Source: Schwartzia succinivorans DSM 10502 (GTDB taxonomy: Bacteria; Bacillota; Negativicutes; Selenomonadales; Selenomonadaceae). From it: a DNA stretch of 64,000 nucleotides. Under the pieces are notes generated by a model. The model was not told where the DNA came from. It saw nothing but the letters and a program-made list of their open reading frames with translations, and did no database searches. The number at the start of each line of letters is the position of its first letter. Position 1 is the first letter of the stretch. Made by a program: the position numbers and the translations under genes. The DNA lies in the NCBI RefSeq assembly GCF_900129225.1, contig NZ_FQUG01000002.1:124001-188000 (forward strand), written 5' to 3'. Positions 23,516 to 32,051 of the stretch are shown here, one piece after another.

Positions 23516-24670
23516 ATGGGAAGCTATGAGAAGATTGAGAGTGCCCTGATTCATGCAGGGTACGAAAATGACAAACAGACAGGCGCGGTTAATGTGCCAA
23601 TCTATCAGACATCCACATATCAGCAGGACGGTATCGGGGAAATGCGCGGGGGCTGGGAATACTCGCGCACGGGAAATCCTACCCGTCAGGCTCTTGAGAA
23701 GCTGATTGCGGAGCTTGAGAAGGGCACCGCAGGCTTTGCCTTCGGCTCAGGTATGGCTGCGCTTACAGCTGTGCTCAGTCTTTTTAAGACCGGGGATAAG
23801 ATTCTCCTGTCGAGCAACGTGTATGGCGGAACCTTCCGCGTGCTGGACAAGGTGTTCAACCATTTCGGCATCACATACTCCCTTGAGGATATGACCGATG
23901 TTGAGGCCTTCGAAAAGAAGCTGACGCCTGATGTAAAGGCGGTACTTATCGAAAGCCCTGCAAATCCGCTGCTCACAATCACGGACCTGGCGGCTGTGGC
24001 TGCGGCGGCAAAGAGACACGGCGCTTTGACAATAGTTGACAACACCTTTATGAGTCCGTACCTCCAGCGTCCGCTTGAGCTTGGCGCGGATATCGTCGTA
24101 CACAGCGCGACAAAATATCTTGGCGGACACAGCGACGTTGTTGCAGGTCTTGCCGTCGTGAAGGACGCAAAGCTTGCAGAGCAGATTGCGTTTATTCAGA
24201 ACTCCACGGGAGGTGTTTTGGGGCCATTTGACTCCTTCCTGCTTATCCGCGGAATAAAGACTCTTGCGGTGCGCCTTGACCGTCACACGGAAAACGCGCA
24301 GGCGATTGCGGAATGGCTGGCGGAAAATCCTGAGGTCAGCAGAGTTTATTATCCGGGGCTTACAACGCATCCGGGATACGATATTAACGCCCGTCAGGCG
24401 AAAAACGGCGGCGCCATGATATCCTTTGAGCTTACTGAAAAACATGACATCCGTAAATTTTACAAATCCCTGAAGCTTATTGCACTGGCGGAAAGCCTCG
24501 GCGGTGTTGAGAGCCTCGTCTGCCATCCGGCAACCATGACTCACGCTGCGATTCCAAAGGAAACACGGGAAAAGGTCGGCATCACGGACAATCTCATTCG
24601 TTTTTCCGTCGGAATTGAGGCAAAGGAAGACTTGATTGCGGATTTGACACAGGCAATTCAGAACAGCTGA
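23516..24670 (+). CDS. PLP-dependent Cys/Met metabolism enzyme (cystathionine gamma-lyase/synthase, MccB-like)
   Basis: This 384-residue enzyme of the MetB/MetC/MccB family has its PLP lysine in HSATKYLGGHSDVVAG (near residue 197). The phosphate-binding FGSGMAALTAVLS lies near residue 80 and YPGL lies near residue 280. Family members make or cleave cystathionine, or cleave methionine. Pairing with a cysteine/cystathionine synthase gene 13 bases downstream suggests reverse transsulfuration, homocysteine to cysteine, as in mccAB. The ATG at 23516 has GGAG nine bases before it; the one at 23507 is too close. Gamma-lyase versus gamma-synthase cannot be separated here. Confidence 0.87.
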   Translation: MGSYEKIESALIHAGYENDKQTGAVNVPIYQTSTYQQDGIGEMRGGWEYSRTGNPTRQALEKLIAELEKGTAGFAFGSGMAALTAVLSLFKTGDKILLSSNVYGGTFRVLDKVFNHFGITYSLEDMTDVEAFEKKLTPDVKAVLIESPANPLLTITDLAAVAAAAKRHGALTIVDNTFMSPYLQRPLELGADIVVHSATKYLGGHSDVVAGLAVVKDAKLAEQIAFIQNSTGGVLGPFDSFLLIRGIKTLAVRLDRHTENAQAIAEWLAENPEVSRVYYPGLTTHPGYDINARQAKNGGAMISFELTEKHDIRKFYKSLKLIALAESLGGVESLVCHPATMTHAAIPKETREKVGITDNLIRFSVGIEAKEDLIADLTQAIQNS

Positions 24671-24683
24671 GGGGGAAAATATC

Positions 24684-25595
24684 ATGAAATATTATAAATC
24701 AATGCAGGAGCTCATCGGGCATACGCCGCTCGTTGAGCTGACACATTTCGACCTTCCGGAGGGCGTACGGATTTTTGCAAAGCTGGAGCTTTGGAACCCG
24801 GGCGGCAGCGCAAAGGACCGCGTGGGACGCTCCATGATTGAGGAGGCAGAAAAAAGCGGAAGACTTAAACCCGGCGGTACAATCATCGAGGGAACTGCAG
24901 GAAATACGGGACTGGGTATTGCCTTTGCGGCACTGAACAAGGGTTATCGTGTTATTTTCTGCGTGCCTGAAAAATTCTCCGCGGAAAAGCAGACACTTAT
25001 GAAGGCCATGGGGGCAGAGATTGTATCGACGCCGCGTTCCGAGGGAATGCTGGGGGCAGAGGCGAAGGCAGCAGAGCTTCGTGATTCCATCCCGGGCGCT
25101 GTCACAATGAACCAGTTCAAAAATCAGGCGAATCCGAAGGCTCATTACGATACGACGGGCCCGGAGATTTTTGAGGACCTTGACGGGGAAATAGATTACC
25201 TCGTATCAGGGGCAGGCACCGGCGGAACTTTTTCAGGCATCACAAAGTATCTGAAGGAGAAAAATCCTGCTATACAGGGAATTCTTGCGGACCCTGTCGG
25301 TTCTGTCATCGGCGGAGGCGAGCACGGGGATTATGAGATAGAGGGTATCGGAAATGATTTTATCGCTGAGACTATGGATACGAGTCTCGTTGATAAGGTG
25401 TACAAGATTTCTGATGATGAAGCCTTCGGCGAGGTTAAGGAACTGGCAAAAAGAGAGGGGCTTTTTGTCGGTTCATCCGCAGGAGCGGCAATGTCCGCAG
25501 CACTGAAGCTTGTCAGGGACGGCGCGAAGGGAAACATCGTCGTGGTGTTTGTTGACCGCGCAGAAAGATATTTCAGCAAACATATTTTGGATTAA
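24684..25595 (+). CDS. PLP-dependent cysteine synthase / cystathionine beta-synthase (CysK/MccA-like)
   Basis: This 303-residue fold-type II PLP enzyme has its Schiff-base lysine in GGSAKDRVG (near residue 42), the substrate loop GTAGNTGLG (near residue 71) and the phosphate cup GAGTGGTFSG (near residue 175). It is the length of CysK and MccA and lacks CBS regulatory domains. Together with the upstream MccB-like enzyme it most simply converts homocysteine and serine (or O-acetylserine) to cystathionine and on to cysteine. It is the last gene of unit 3 and is followed by a terminator. OAS-thiol-lyase activity cannot be excluded. Confidence 0.87.
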   Translation: MKYYKSMQELIGHTPLVELTHFDLPEGVRIFAKLELWNPGGSAKDRVGRSMIEEAEKSGRLKPGGTIIEGTAGNTGLGIAFAALNKGYRVIFCVPEKFSAEKQTLMKAMGAEIVSTPRSEGMLGAEAKAAELRDSIPGAVTMNQFKNQANPKAHYDTTGPEIFEDLDGEIDYLVSGAGTGGTFSGITKYLKEKNPAIQGILADPVGSVIGGGEHGDYEIEGIGNDFIAETMDTSLVDKVYKISDDEAFGEVKELAKREGLFVGSSAGAAMSAALKLVRDGAKGNIVVVFVDRAERYFSKHILD

Positions 25596-25602
25596 AATTT
25601 TT

Positions 25603-25630
25603 GTCGGGCGCTTTTTGCGCTCGGCTTTTT
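25603..25630 (+). terminator. Terminator of methyltransferase unit 3
   Basis: GTCGGGCGC (25603-25611), loop TTTTT, and GCGCTCGGC (25617-25625) form a 9-bp stem followed by TTTTT and a further T run. Confidence 0.88.
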
Positions 25631-25649
25631 CTTTTTCCCCACGCTATTG

Positions 25650-25660
25650 TATGGTATAAT
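25650..25660 (+). promoter_or_regulatory. Probable extended -10 promoter of the yaaR-rsmI operon
   Basis: TATAAT at 25655-25660 is preceded by TGG (25652-25654), the extended -10 pattern. No good -35 box stands 17 bases upstream. It lies about 75 bases before the first gene of the operon. Confidence 0.55.
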
Positions 25661-25734
25661 AATACATTGAGAATGGGGCGGTATTTCTTTTTTGCCGCCT
25701 GCGGCTAACAACCTCCGAAATGAAGGTGAAGAAT

Positions 25735-26190
25735 ATGAAGATTGATGCGCTTTCGACACAGCGTCAGCAGTCCATGACCCGTGAAACAGGCTCAGGGGCA
25801 AGGGCGCATGTGGCAGACACTAATACCGAATTTTCCACGGAGCTCGAAGATCAGCAGAGCAGCATGTCCCGCGAGCAGCTTGAGGAGCTTTTGAAAAAAA
25901 TCGACGAGCAGGGTGCGCGTCTTACCAACACGCCGACCTATGACGAGCTGAAGGAATATCGCTCACTTGTCAAGGAATTTGTCGGTGAGGCGGTGTCGCG
26001 TATGTATTCGCTGCATACCTCGGCAGGCTGGGACCGCATGGGAAGACAGAAGGTCTATACCACCGTCAGGAAAATTGACCGTGAGCTTGAGAATATGGCA
26101 GAGGATATACGCCTCGGACAGGCAGACGCGCTCTCCATTGTGGCCAGTCAGGACGCAATCCGCGGAATGCTTGTAGACCTTTACAGCTGA
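25735..26190 (+). CDS. YaaR family (DUF327) protein
   Basis: This 151-residue helical protein has the DUF327 core (residues ~40-150; FVGEAVSRMYSL, HTSAGWDRMGRQKVYTTV, IDRELENMAEDIR) after a disordered, polar N-terminal tail. The function is unknown; it is nearly always found before holB in Firmicutes, as here. I chose 25735 (MKIDAL) rather than 25720 because AAGGTGAAG stands at proper distance before it. Its stop overlaps the start of holB by one base (TGATGG), indicating coupled translation. Confidence 0.85.
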   Translation: MKIDALSTQRQQSMTRETGSGARAHVADTNTEFSTELEDQQSSMSREQLEELLKKIDEQGARLTNTPTYDELKEYRSLVKEFVGEAVSRMYSLHTSAGWDRMGRQKVYTTVRKIDRELENMAEDIRLGQADALSIVASQDAIRGMLVDLYS

Positions 26191-27191
26191 TGGAAACGTC
26201 ATGGGAGGGAATCCTCGGACAGGAAGAAGCGGTCGGAAGACTGCGGCGTATGCTGCAGGAAAAAAGGCTTCCCCATGCGCTGCTGTTTTACGGCCCTGAG
26301 GGCGTGGGAAAAAGAAGAGCGGCACAGGCACTGGCTGCGCCGCTTCTATGTGAAAATCCTGTGAATGGAACGGCATGCGGCCACTGTGCAGGCTGCCGTG
26401 CCCTGAGGGATGACACGCACCCGGATTTTTACCTTGTGGAGCCTGAAAGCAGCGGACGTTCCGCGAAAAGTATAAAAATCGAGCAGATTCGTGAGCTTGA
26501 AAGAGAAATAGGGCGTGTTCCAAAGCTTGCAAAGCGCCGTGTCGTTCTTATGGAAGCAGCGGAACGTATGAATGAAGCTGCTGAAAACAGCCTGTTAAAG
26601 ACCTTGGAGGAGCCGTCCGGGGATGTTGTATTCATTTTGGTGACGAGTGCGCGGCAGGCACTGCTGGACACCATTGTGTCCCGGTGTCTGCTGCTTCCGT
26701 TTGCTCCGCTGGATGATACAGTTATCCTGAGGCTTATGAAGGAGAAAGGCATTTCGGATAGCGAAGCGCAGGGGATTGCGCCTCTCGCGTCCGGGAGTAT
26801 AGGAAGGGCGTTGAGACTCGCGGGGGAAGGAGCACTTTCCCTCAGGAGGGACGCTCTTGATATGCTGAAACGCCTGCCTTCAATGCCTGCCTCAGAGGTG
26901 TGGACAGAGGGCGAGCGCCTGGGAAAGCTGCCGGCAGAGGAGCTTTTGGACTGGGTCAGGTATATGCGGCTCCTTCTTCGCGATATGCTGGCGCTGTACA
27001 GCGGCGCGGCTGTGAGCCAGAAGGACCTTGCGGAGGAGCTGGGAGGGCTGCTTTCCGGATTTTCCGAGGAACGGATTTTTTATATTATGGATTTGGCAAA
27101 GGAGCTGGAGAAAAGGCTTACAGGCTCCAATGCAAATGCAAGACTGCAGGCAGAAGCGTTTCTGCTGCGTGCAAATAATCAGAATCGGTAA
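26190..27191 (+). CDS. holB: DNA polymerase III delta' subunit
   Basis: This 333-residue clamp-loader subunit has the AAA+ P-loop region GPEGVGKRR (near residue 35), where the usual Ser/Thr after Lys is Arg, as expected for the non-hydrolysing delta' subunit. The zinc module has four cysteines (Cys-54, 63, 66, 69). NSLLKTLEEP and SRCLLLPF are classic delta' blocks, the latter from the SRC motif that supplies the arginine finger to gamma/tau. It works in the replisome in loading the beta clamp. The gene order with yaaR, ricT, trmN6 and rsmI matches that of Bacillus. Confidence 0.93.
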   Translation: METSWEGILGQEEAVGRLRRMLQEKRLPHALLFYGPEGVGKRRAAQALAAPLLCENPVNGTACGHCAGCRALRDDTHPDFYLVEPESSGRSAKSIKIEQIRELEREIGRVPKLAKRRVVLMEAAERMNEAAENSLLKTLEEPSGDVVFILVTSARQALLDTIVSRCLLLPFAPLDDTVILRLMKEKGISDSEAQGIAPLASGSIGRALRLAGEGALSLRRDALDMLKRLPSMPASEVWTEGERLGKLPAEELLDWVRYMRLLLRDMLALYSGAAVSQKDLAEELGGLLSGFSEERIFYIMDLAKELEKRLTGSNANARLQAEAFLLRANNQNR

Positions 27192-27229
27192 TTCTTCCAA
27201 GATGAAGAGTTACGGCAGGAGGGAATACA

Positions 27230-28351
27230 TTGCAGACGATTGTTGGCGTCCGTTTCAAAAAAGCGGGCAAAATATATTATTTCGGGATAGGGCCGCTTGA
27301 AATCAAGACGGGCGACGATGTTATCGTGGAAACTGCCCGTGGGGTAGAGTTCGGACATGTCGTTCTCGGGCCGCGTCAGGTTGATGACGCTGAGGTAACG
27401 CTTCCATTGAAGGCGGTACAGCGCAAGGCAACGGATGAAGACCGTGAGCGCGTAAAGAGCAATCATGAGCAGGAGAAGGAAGCAATGCGCATCTGCGAAG
27501 AAAAGATTGCGGCAAGAAATCTTCCCATGAAGCTTGTAGATGTTGAATACACCTTTGATATAAATAAAATTGTTTTCTATTTTACCGCCGACGGACGTGT
27601 TGACTTCCGCGAGCTGGTAAAGGACCTGGCGGCAGTTTTCCGTACACGTATCGAGCTTCGTCAGATTGGTGTGCGTGATGAGGCGAAAATGCTTGGCGGT
27701 ATCGGCTGCTGCGGCCGTCCTCTCTGCTGCGCAACCTTCCTTGGTGAGTTTGCGCCGGTATCAATACGCATGGCGAAGGAGCAGAATCTTTCCCTGAACC
27801 CGACAAAGATTTCGGGAATCTGCGGAAGACTCATGTGCTGCCTCAAATACGAGAGTGAATGCTACTGCGACCAGTGTCCTGTCCAGAAGAAGGTACAGCC
27901 ACCGGCACAGGGGAGCCGCGTTGTCAGCATCGAGGGCGAGGGCCGTGTAATTTCGCTGAACCAGCAGCGCCGCACGGCGACAATTCTTCTTGATGACGGT
28001 AAAACAATCGTGGCATCCTGGGAGGACGTTGTCGAGAAGGAGCCTGAGGAAGAGGATCTCGCAAATGTAGCGGCACTTGCTGCTATTGCCGCAATTCAGG
28101 CTGAGGCTGCGGAAAACGGAATGGGTGACCGCCCACGCGGACGCAGACGCCGTTCACGAGGAGACGGAGAGCACCGCAGGGACAAAGGCAGCAAGGAAGG
28201 ATACGGAAATGAGGGACACGGTCACGGAAAACGTGACTTCGGAGACAGACCTCACCGTGACAAAGGACAGCGCGACCATAAGGACCGCCGTCCGCGCCGC
28301 GAACGCCGCGATAACCATGAAAACCCGGGAACCAACGAGGCGAATGAGTAA
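27230..28351 (+). CDS. ricT: PSP1-domain regulatory iron-sulfur protein
   Basis: This 373-residue protein is homologous to B. subtilis RicT (YaaT). It starts with QTIVGVRFKKAGKIYYFG, and the PSP1 domain carries the cysteine-rich blocks GIGCCGRPLCC (near residue 162), GICGRLMCC (near residue 200) and SECYCDQCP (near residue 212), known in Bacillus to hold Fe-S clusters with RicA and RicF and to affect RNase Y. The last ~90 residues are a low-complexity tail rich in Arg, Asp, His and Gly (from about residue 295), not found in the Bacillus protein and perhaps RNA-binding. Translation begins at TTG (27230) with AGGAGGG six bases before it. It overlaps trmN6 by 8 bases. Confidence 0.92.
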   Translation: MQTIVGVRFKKAGKIYYFGIGPLEIKTGDDVIVETARGVEFGHVVLGPRQVDDAEVTLPLKAVQRKATDEDRERVKSNHEQEKEAMRICEEKIAARNLPMKLVDVEYTFDINKIVFYFTADGRVDFRELVKDLAAVFRTRIELRQIGVRDEAKMLGGIGCCGRPLCCATFLGEFAPVSIRMAKEQNLSLNPTKISGICGRLMCCLKYESECYCDQCPVQKKVQPPAQGSRVVSIEGEGRVISLNQQRRTATILLDDGKTIVASWEDVVEKEPEEEDLANVAALAAIAAIQAEAAENGMGDRPRGRRRRSRGDGEHRRDKGSKEGYGNEGHGHGKRDFGDRPHRDKGQRDHKDRRPRRERRDNHENPGTNEANE

Positions 28352-29093
28352 AATAGTTCTTCATGAAAATGAACGCCTCGACGACCTGAATCATCTCGGA
28401 CGTCAGATTATACAGCGTACGGATGCCTTCTGCTTTGGTATGGACGCGGTGCTTCTGGCACATTTTCCAAAATATGGGGCAAGATGCCGTGTGCTTGACC
28501 TTGGAACAGGAACGGGTGTAATTCCTCTTCTGATGGCAGAGGAAGCGGATACTGTTGATGCTCTGGAGCTGGATGCTGAAATGGCTGAGCGTGCGGCCCG
28601 GAGCGTGGAGTACAACGGACTGGAAGAAAAAATCCGTGTGAAGCAGGGAGATTATCGGGAAATAAAGGAACTGTATCCTGCTGAGAGCTTTGATGTTGTA
28701 CTGGCAAATCCACCGTATTTTCCTGTAAAAAGCGGACTTGCCGCGGCTGTTCCCGAAAAGGCAAAGGCACGTCATGAGCTGACAGCTACGCTTTCTGATG
28801 TTATCCGTGCCGCGAGGTACGTGCTTAAATATCACGGGCGGTTTGCTATGGTGCATATTCCCGAACGGTTGGATGAGATTTTCGTGGCGCTTTCGGCAAA
28901 TCAGATGGCGCCTAAACGGGTGCAGCTTATAGAACCCCGTGAAGGAAAACCGGCGAATCTTGTGCTTGTAGAAGCAATGGTGGGAGGACAGGCAGGAAGC
29001 ATCCGCTGGCTGCCCACACTTCGGGTTTATGATAAAGAAGGAAAATATACGGCTGAGGCTTTGAAGTATTACGGGAAGGAATCTATGGAATGA
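28344..29093 (+). CDS. tRNA1(Val) (adenine(37)-N6)-methyltransferase (TrmN6/YabB)
   Basis: This 249-residue class I methyltransferase has SAM motif I DLGTGTGVIPLL (near residue 53) and the N6-adenine catalytic motif NPPYF (near residue 121). The N-terminal DAFCFGMDAVLLAHF is typical of the YabB/TrmN6 group, which modifies A37 of tRNA1(Val) in E. coli. The true start is at 28344 (MSKIVLHEN), overlapping the end of ricT and preceded by GAGG; a longer in-frame version from 28077 lies inside ricT. It overlaps rsmI by four bases. tRNA specificity is inferred from the family. Confidence 0.88.
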   Translation: MSKIVLHENERLDDLNHLGRQIIQRTDAFCFGMDAVLLAHFPKYGARCRVLDLGTGTGVIPLLMAEEADTVDALELDAEMAERAARSVEYNGLEEKIRVKQGDYREIKELYPAESFDVVLANPPYFPVKSGLAAAVPEKAKARHELTATLSDVIRAARYVLKYHGRFAMVHIPERLDEIFVALSANQMAPKRVQLIEPREGKPANLVLVEAMVGGQAGSIRWLPTLRVYDKEGKYTAEALKYYGKESME

Positions 29094-29974
29094 GCAAGCA
29101 GGAAGAAAAGCGGGAGGACGTTCGGACGCAGAAGGCGCCCGGCGTCCTTTATTTGTGCGCAACTCCTATAGGAAATCTGGAGGATATGACGTACCGCGCC
29201 GTGCGCATATTGGGGGAAGTTCCCATGATTGCGGCAGAGGATACGAGACATACGCGGCAGCTTCTGACACATTTTGATATTCATACGAAGCTCACAAGCT
29301 ATCATGAGCACAACAAAATGGAAAAAGGGCAGGAGCTTATAGACTGGATGCTGGAGGGCAATGACCTTGCCTGTGTCAGTGACGCGGGACTTCCGGGGAT
29401 TGCAGACCCGGGAAGCATGCTGGCACAGCAGGCAATAGAAGCCGGCATACGTGTTATCCCGCTTCCCGGAGCAAATGCGGCGCTGTCTGCACTCATCTCT
29501 TCGGGACTTGATACAACGCGCTTCTCCTTCGTGGGTTTTTTGCCGAAAACTAAGCAGAAGCGGAAGGAAAGACTTGATGAAGTAAAAAATCATCGTGAAA
29601 CGCTTCTTTTTTATGAAGCACCGCATCATCTGAAGGCGACAATGGATGAACTTTTCGATGCGCTTGGCGACCGTCCGGCTGTTCTTGCAAGAGAGCTTAC
29701 AAAAAAATTCGAGGAATTTTCAAGAGGAACTCTCGGAACTCTGCGTCCGTCAGTCAGCGGGATAGAACCCCGCGGCGAATACGTCATTGTGGTTTCGGGA
29801 AAGACAGAGGAGAACGAAGAAACACAGACGGCTAAGGCCTCACCTGCGGAGCTTGTTGAAAAATATATAGAAGCAGGCCAGAGCAAAAAAGAGGCAATGC
29901 GCAGCGCGGCGCAGGAGCTTGGCATATCAAGACGTGATGTGTATCAGACACTTTTGGAGCAGGAAAATGGTTAA
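29090..29974 (+). CDS. rsmI: 16S rRNA 2'-O-ribose C1402 methyltransferase
   Basis: This 294-residue tetrapyrrole-methylase-fold enzyme shows LYLCATPIGNLEDMTYRA near residue 20, AAEDTRHTRQLL, VSDAGLPGIADPG and PLPGANAALSAL, all RsmI hallmarks. It methylates the ribose of C1402 in 16S rRNA using SAM. The C-terminal ~50 residues form a helix-turn-helix-like segment ending in SRRDVYQTLLEQENG. It is the last gene of the yaaR-holB-ricT-trmN6-rsmI operon, coupled to trmN6 by an ATGA overlap. It is named for a conserved activity rather than shown here. Confidence 0.94.
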   Translation: MSKQEEKREDVRTQKAPGVLYLCATPIGNLEDMTYRAVRILGEVPMIAAEDTRHTRQLLTHFDIHTKLTSYHEHNKMEKGQELIDWMLEGNDLACVSDAGLPGIADPGSMLAQQAIEAGIRVIPLPGANAALSALISSGLDTTRFSFVGFLPKTKQKRKERLDEVKNHRETLLFYEAPHHLKATMDELFDALGDRPAVLARELTKKFEEFSRGTLGTLRPSVSGIEPRGEYVIVVSGKTEENEETQTAKASPAELVEKYIEAGQSKKEAMRSAAQELGISRRDVYQTLLEQENG

Positions 29975-29988
29975 TATTCAAAAATTCT

Positions 29989-30018
29989 TTGATAAAAACC
30001 GAAATATTGTATTATCAT
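29989..30018 (+). promoter_or_regulatory. Probable sigma-A promoter of the gmd-fcl-manC operon
   Basis: TTGATA (29989-29994) and TATCAT (30013-30018) are separated by 18 bases in an AT-rich stretch 46 bases before the gmd start. Confidence 0.6.
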
Positions 30019-30063
30019 ATATATTAAACTGATTTTTAATTTAGTGTTCGGAGGAAACAGCAC

Positions 30064-31095
30064 ATGAAAAAGGCATTGCTCACAGGCATTACAGGGCAGG
30101 ACGGCGCATATCTTACGGAATTTCTTTTGGACAGGGACTACGAGGTGCACGGTATCGTGCGCAGGCACAGTACCCCATGCACCGACCGCATCGACCATAT
30201 TCTGAATAACCCGGAGCTTAAGGACAGAGTTATTCTTCATTACGGAGACCTTACCGATGCCAGCAGTCTGAGTAATATCGTTGGCAGGGTACGCCCTGAC
30301 GAGGTCTATAATCTCGCGGCACAGTCTCATGTAGGCGTTTCCTTCGAGGTTCCTGAGTACACGGCGCTGGCTACCGGCGTAGGCGGAATCCGTCTCCTTG
30401 AGGCGATTCGTCAGAACGAGGTTCCCTGCAGATATTATCAGGCATCGACCTCGGAGCTTTTTGGCGGACTTCCGGGAACTGCTCCCCAAAGCGAAAAGAC
30501 ACCCTTCTACCCGAAAAGCCCTTACGGAGCAGCGAAGCTCTACGCTTACTGGGTTACGGTCAACTACCGTGAGGCATATGGAATGTTTGCGGCCAACGGT
30601 ATACTGTTCAACCACGAATCTCCGCGGCGCGGCGAAACCTTTGTAACGCGTAAGATTACCATTGCCGTTGCGAAAATACTCGCAGGCCTTCAGGACCATC
30701 TTTCCCTTGGAAACCTTGACGCGAAACGCGACTGGGGCTTTGCAGGCGATTATGTTGAAGGTATGTGGCTGATTCTTCAGCAGGATAAGCCGCAGGATTA
30801 TGTCCTCGCGACCAATGAGACACATACCGTCCGTGAATTCTGTGAGCTTGCCTTTGCTGCGGCAGGGATGAAGCTCCGCTGGGAAGGCAGCGGCGTAGAT
30901 GAAAAGGGCTATGACGCGGAGACAGGAAAGCTCCTTGTGGACGTTGATCCGAAATTCTTCCGCCCTGCTGAGGTAGAGCTTCTCTGGGGCGACTCAACAA
31001 AGGCAGAGAAGGAGCTGGGCTGGAAACGAAAGGTTGATTTCCCTTCCCTTGTCAAAATGATGGTAGATGCAGACAGAAAAACCTATGGAAAATAA
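30064..31095 (+). CDS. gmd: GDP-mannose 4,6-dehydratase
   Basis: This 343-residue short-chain dehydrogenase starts with [19 protein letters not shown], the NADP-binding glycine motif of Gmd. The catalytic set lies at Thr/Ser (ASTSELFGG) and the YXXXK motif [10 protein letters not shown] (near residue 156). It converts GDP-mannose to GDP-4-keto-6-deoxymannose. It is first in an operon with the reductase (fcl) and the mannose-1-phosphate guanylyltransferase (manC), which supply the next and previous steps. GGAGG precedes the start. GDP-fucose could feed surface polysaccharide or the glycosyltransferases further on. Confidence 0.95.
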   Translation: MKKALLTGITGQDGAYLTEFLLDRDYEVHGIVRRHSTPCTDRIDHILNNPELKDRVILHYGDLTDASSLSNIVGRVRPDEVYNLAAQSHVGVSFEVPEYTALATGVGGIRLLEAIRQNEVPCRYYQASTSELFGGLPGTAPQSEKTPFYPKSPYGAAKLYAYWVTVNYREAYGMFAANGILFNHESPRRGETFVTRKITIAVAKILAGLQDHLSLGNLDAKRDWGFAGDYVEGMWLILQQDKPQDYVLATNETHTVREFCELAFAAAGMKLRWEGSGVDEKGYDAETGKLLVDVDPKFFRPAEVELLWGDSTKAEKELGWKRKVDFPSLVKMMVDADRKTYGK

Positions 31096-31113
31096 TTATT
31101 GAGGCGTATTGAG

Positions 31114-32049
31114 ATGGAAAAAAACGCAAAAATATACGTAGCAGGCCATCGCGGGATGGTGGGCTCTGCTATAGTCCGTGAGCTTGAAAGACAGGGCTAT
31201 ACGAACATAATAACGCGGACACACAGGGAGCTTGACCTTTGCAGACAGGAAGAAGTCGAAAAATTCTTCGAAGAAGAAAAGCCCGAGTATGTCTTCCTTG
31301 CCGCGGCAAAGGTTGGCGGCATCATGGCAAATTCGGGAGCGCTGGCGGATTTCATGTATGACAACATGATTCTTGAAATGAATGTCATACACGCCGCATG
31401 GAAAAACGGAGTAAAGAAACTGGAATTTCTCGGTTCATCCTGCATATATCCGCGCATGGCACCTCAGCCCATGAAGGAAGACTGTCTTTTGACCTCTGAG
31501 CTTGAAAAAACAAACGAAGCATACGCACTGGCGAAAATATCGGGACTGAAATACTGCGAATACCTGAACCGTCAGTACAGTACAGACTTCATATCAGTCA
31601 TGCCGACGAACCTCTACGGCCCGAATGACAACTATCACCCTGAGCACAGCCATGTACTGCCCGCGCTTATCAGGCGCTTCCATGAGGCAAAGGAAAAGGG
31701 ACTCACTGAGGTCACCTGCTGGGGAGACGGCTCTCCGCTCCGCGAGTTCATGTATGTGGATGACCTGGCAAACCTCTGTGTATTTCTCATGAATAACTAC
31801 AGCGGAAACGAAACAGTGAATGCCGGGACGGGAAAAGAGCTTACCATCAAAGAGCTGACATCTCTTGTTGCAAAGGTAGTAGGCTATACAGGAAAAATCC
31901 TGTGGGATACATCAAAACCAAATGGAACGCCGAGAAAGCTTCTTGACGTCTCAAAAGCAGAAAAGCTTGGCTGGAAGTATAAAACAGAGCTTGAGGACGG
32001 AATCAGAATGACCTATGAAGACTTCCTCAACAATCCCATGAGGGCGTAG
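31114..32049 (+). CDS. fcl: GDP-L-fucose synthase (3,5-epimerase/4-reductase)
   Basis: This 311-residue SDR enzyme has the N-terminal nucleotide motif [13 protein letters not shown]. The catalytic serine lies in [14 protein letters not shown], and [13 protein letters not shown] is the YXXXK pair. It completes GDP-fucose synthesis from the Gmd product using NADPH. The ATG at 31114 is chosen over the TTG at 31099. It lies 18 bases after gmd and two bases before manC, so all three are co-expressed. Confidence 0.94.
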   Translation: MEKNAKIYVAGHRGMVGSAIVRELERQGYTNIITRTHRELDLCRQEEVEKFFEEEKPEYVFLAAAKVGGIMANSGALADFMYDNMILEMNVIHAAWKNGVKKLEFLGSSCIYPRMAPQPMKEDCLLTSELEKTNEAYALAKISGLKYCEYLNRQYSTDFISVMPTNLYGPNDNYHPEHSHVLPALIRRFHEAKEKGLTEVTCWGDGSPLREFMYVDDLANLCVFLMNNYSGNETVNAGTGKELTIKELTSLVAKVVGYTGKILWDTSKPNGTPRKLLDVSKAEKLGWKYKTELEDGIRMTYEDFLNNPMRA

Positions 32050-32051
32050 AG

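Noticed and set aside
28083-29162. 359-codon open frame on the minus strand over ricT and trmN6
   Set aside because: It spans two well-supported plus-strand genes and lacks motifs and a ribosome binding site.
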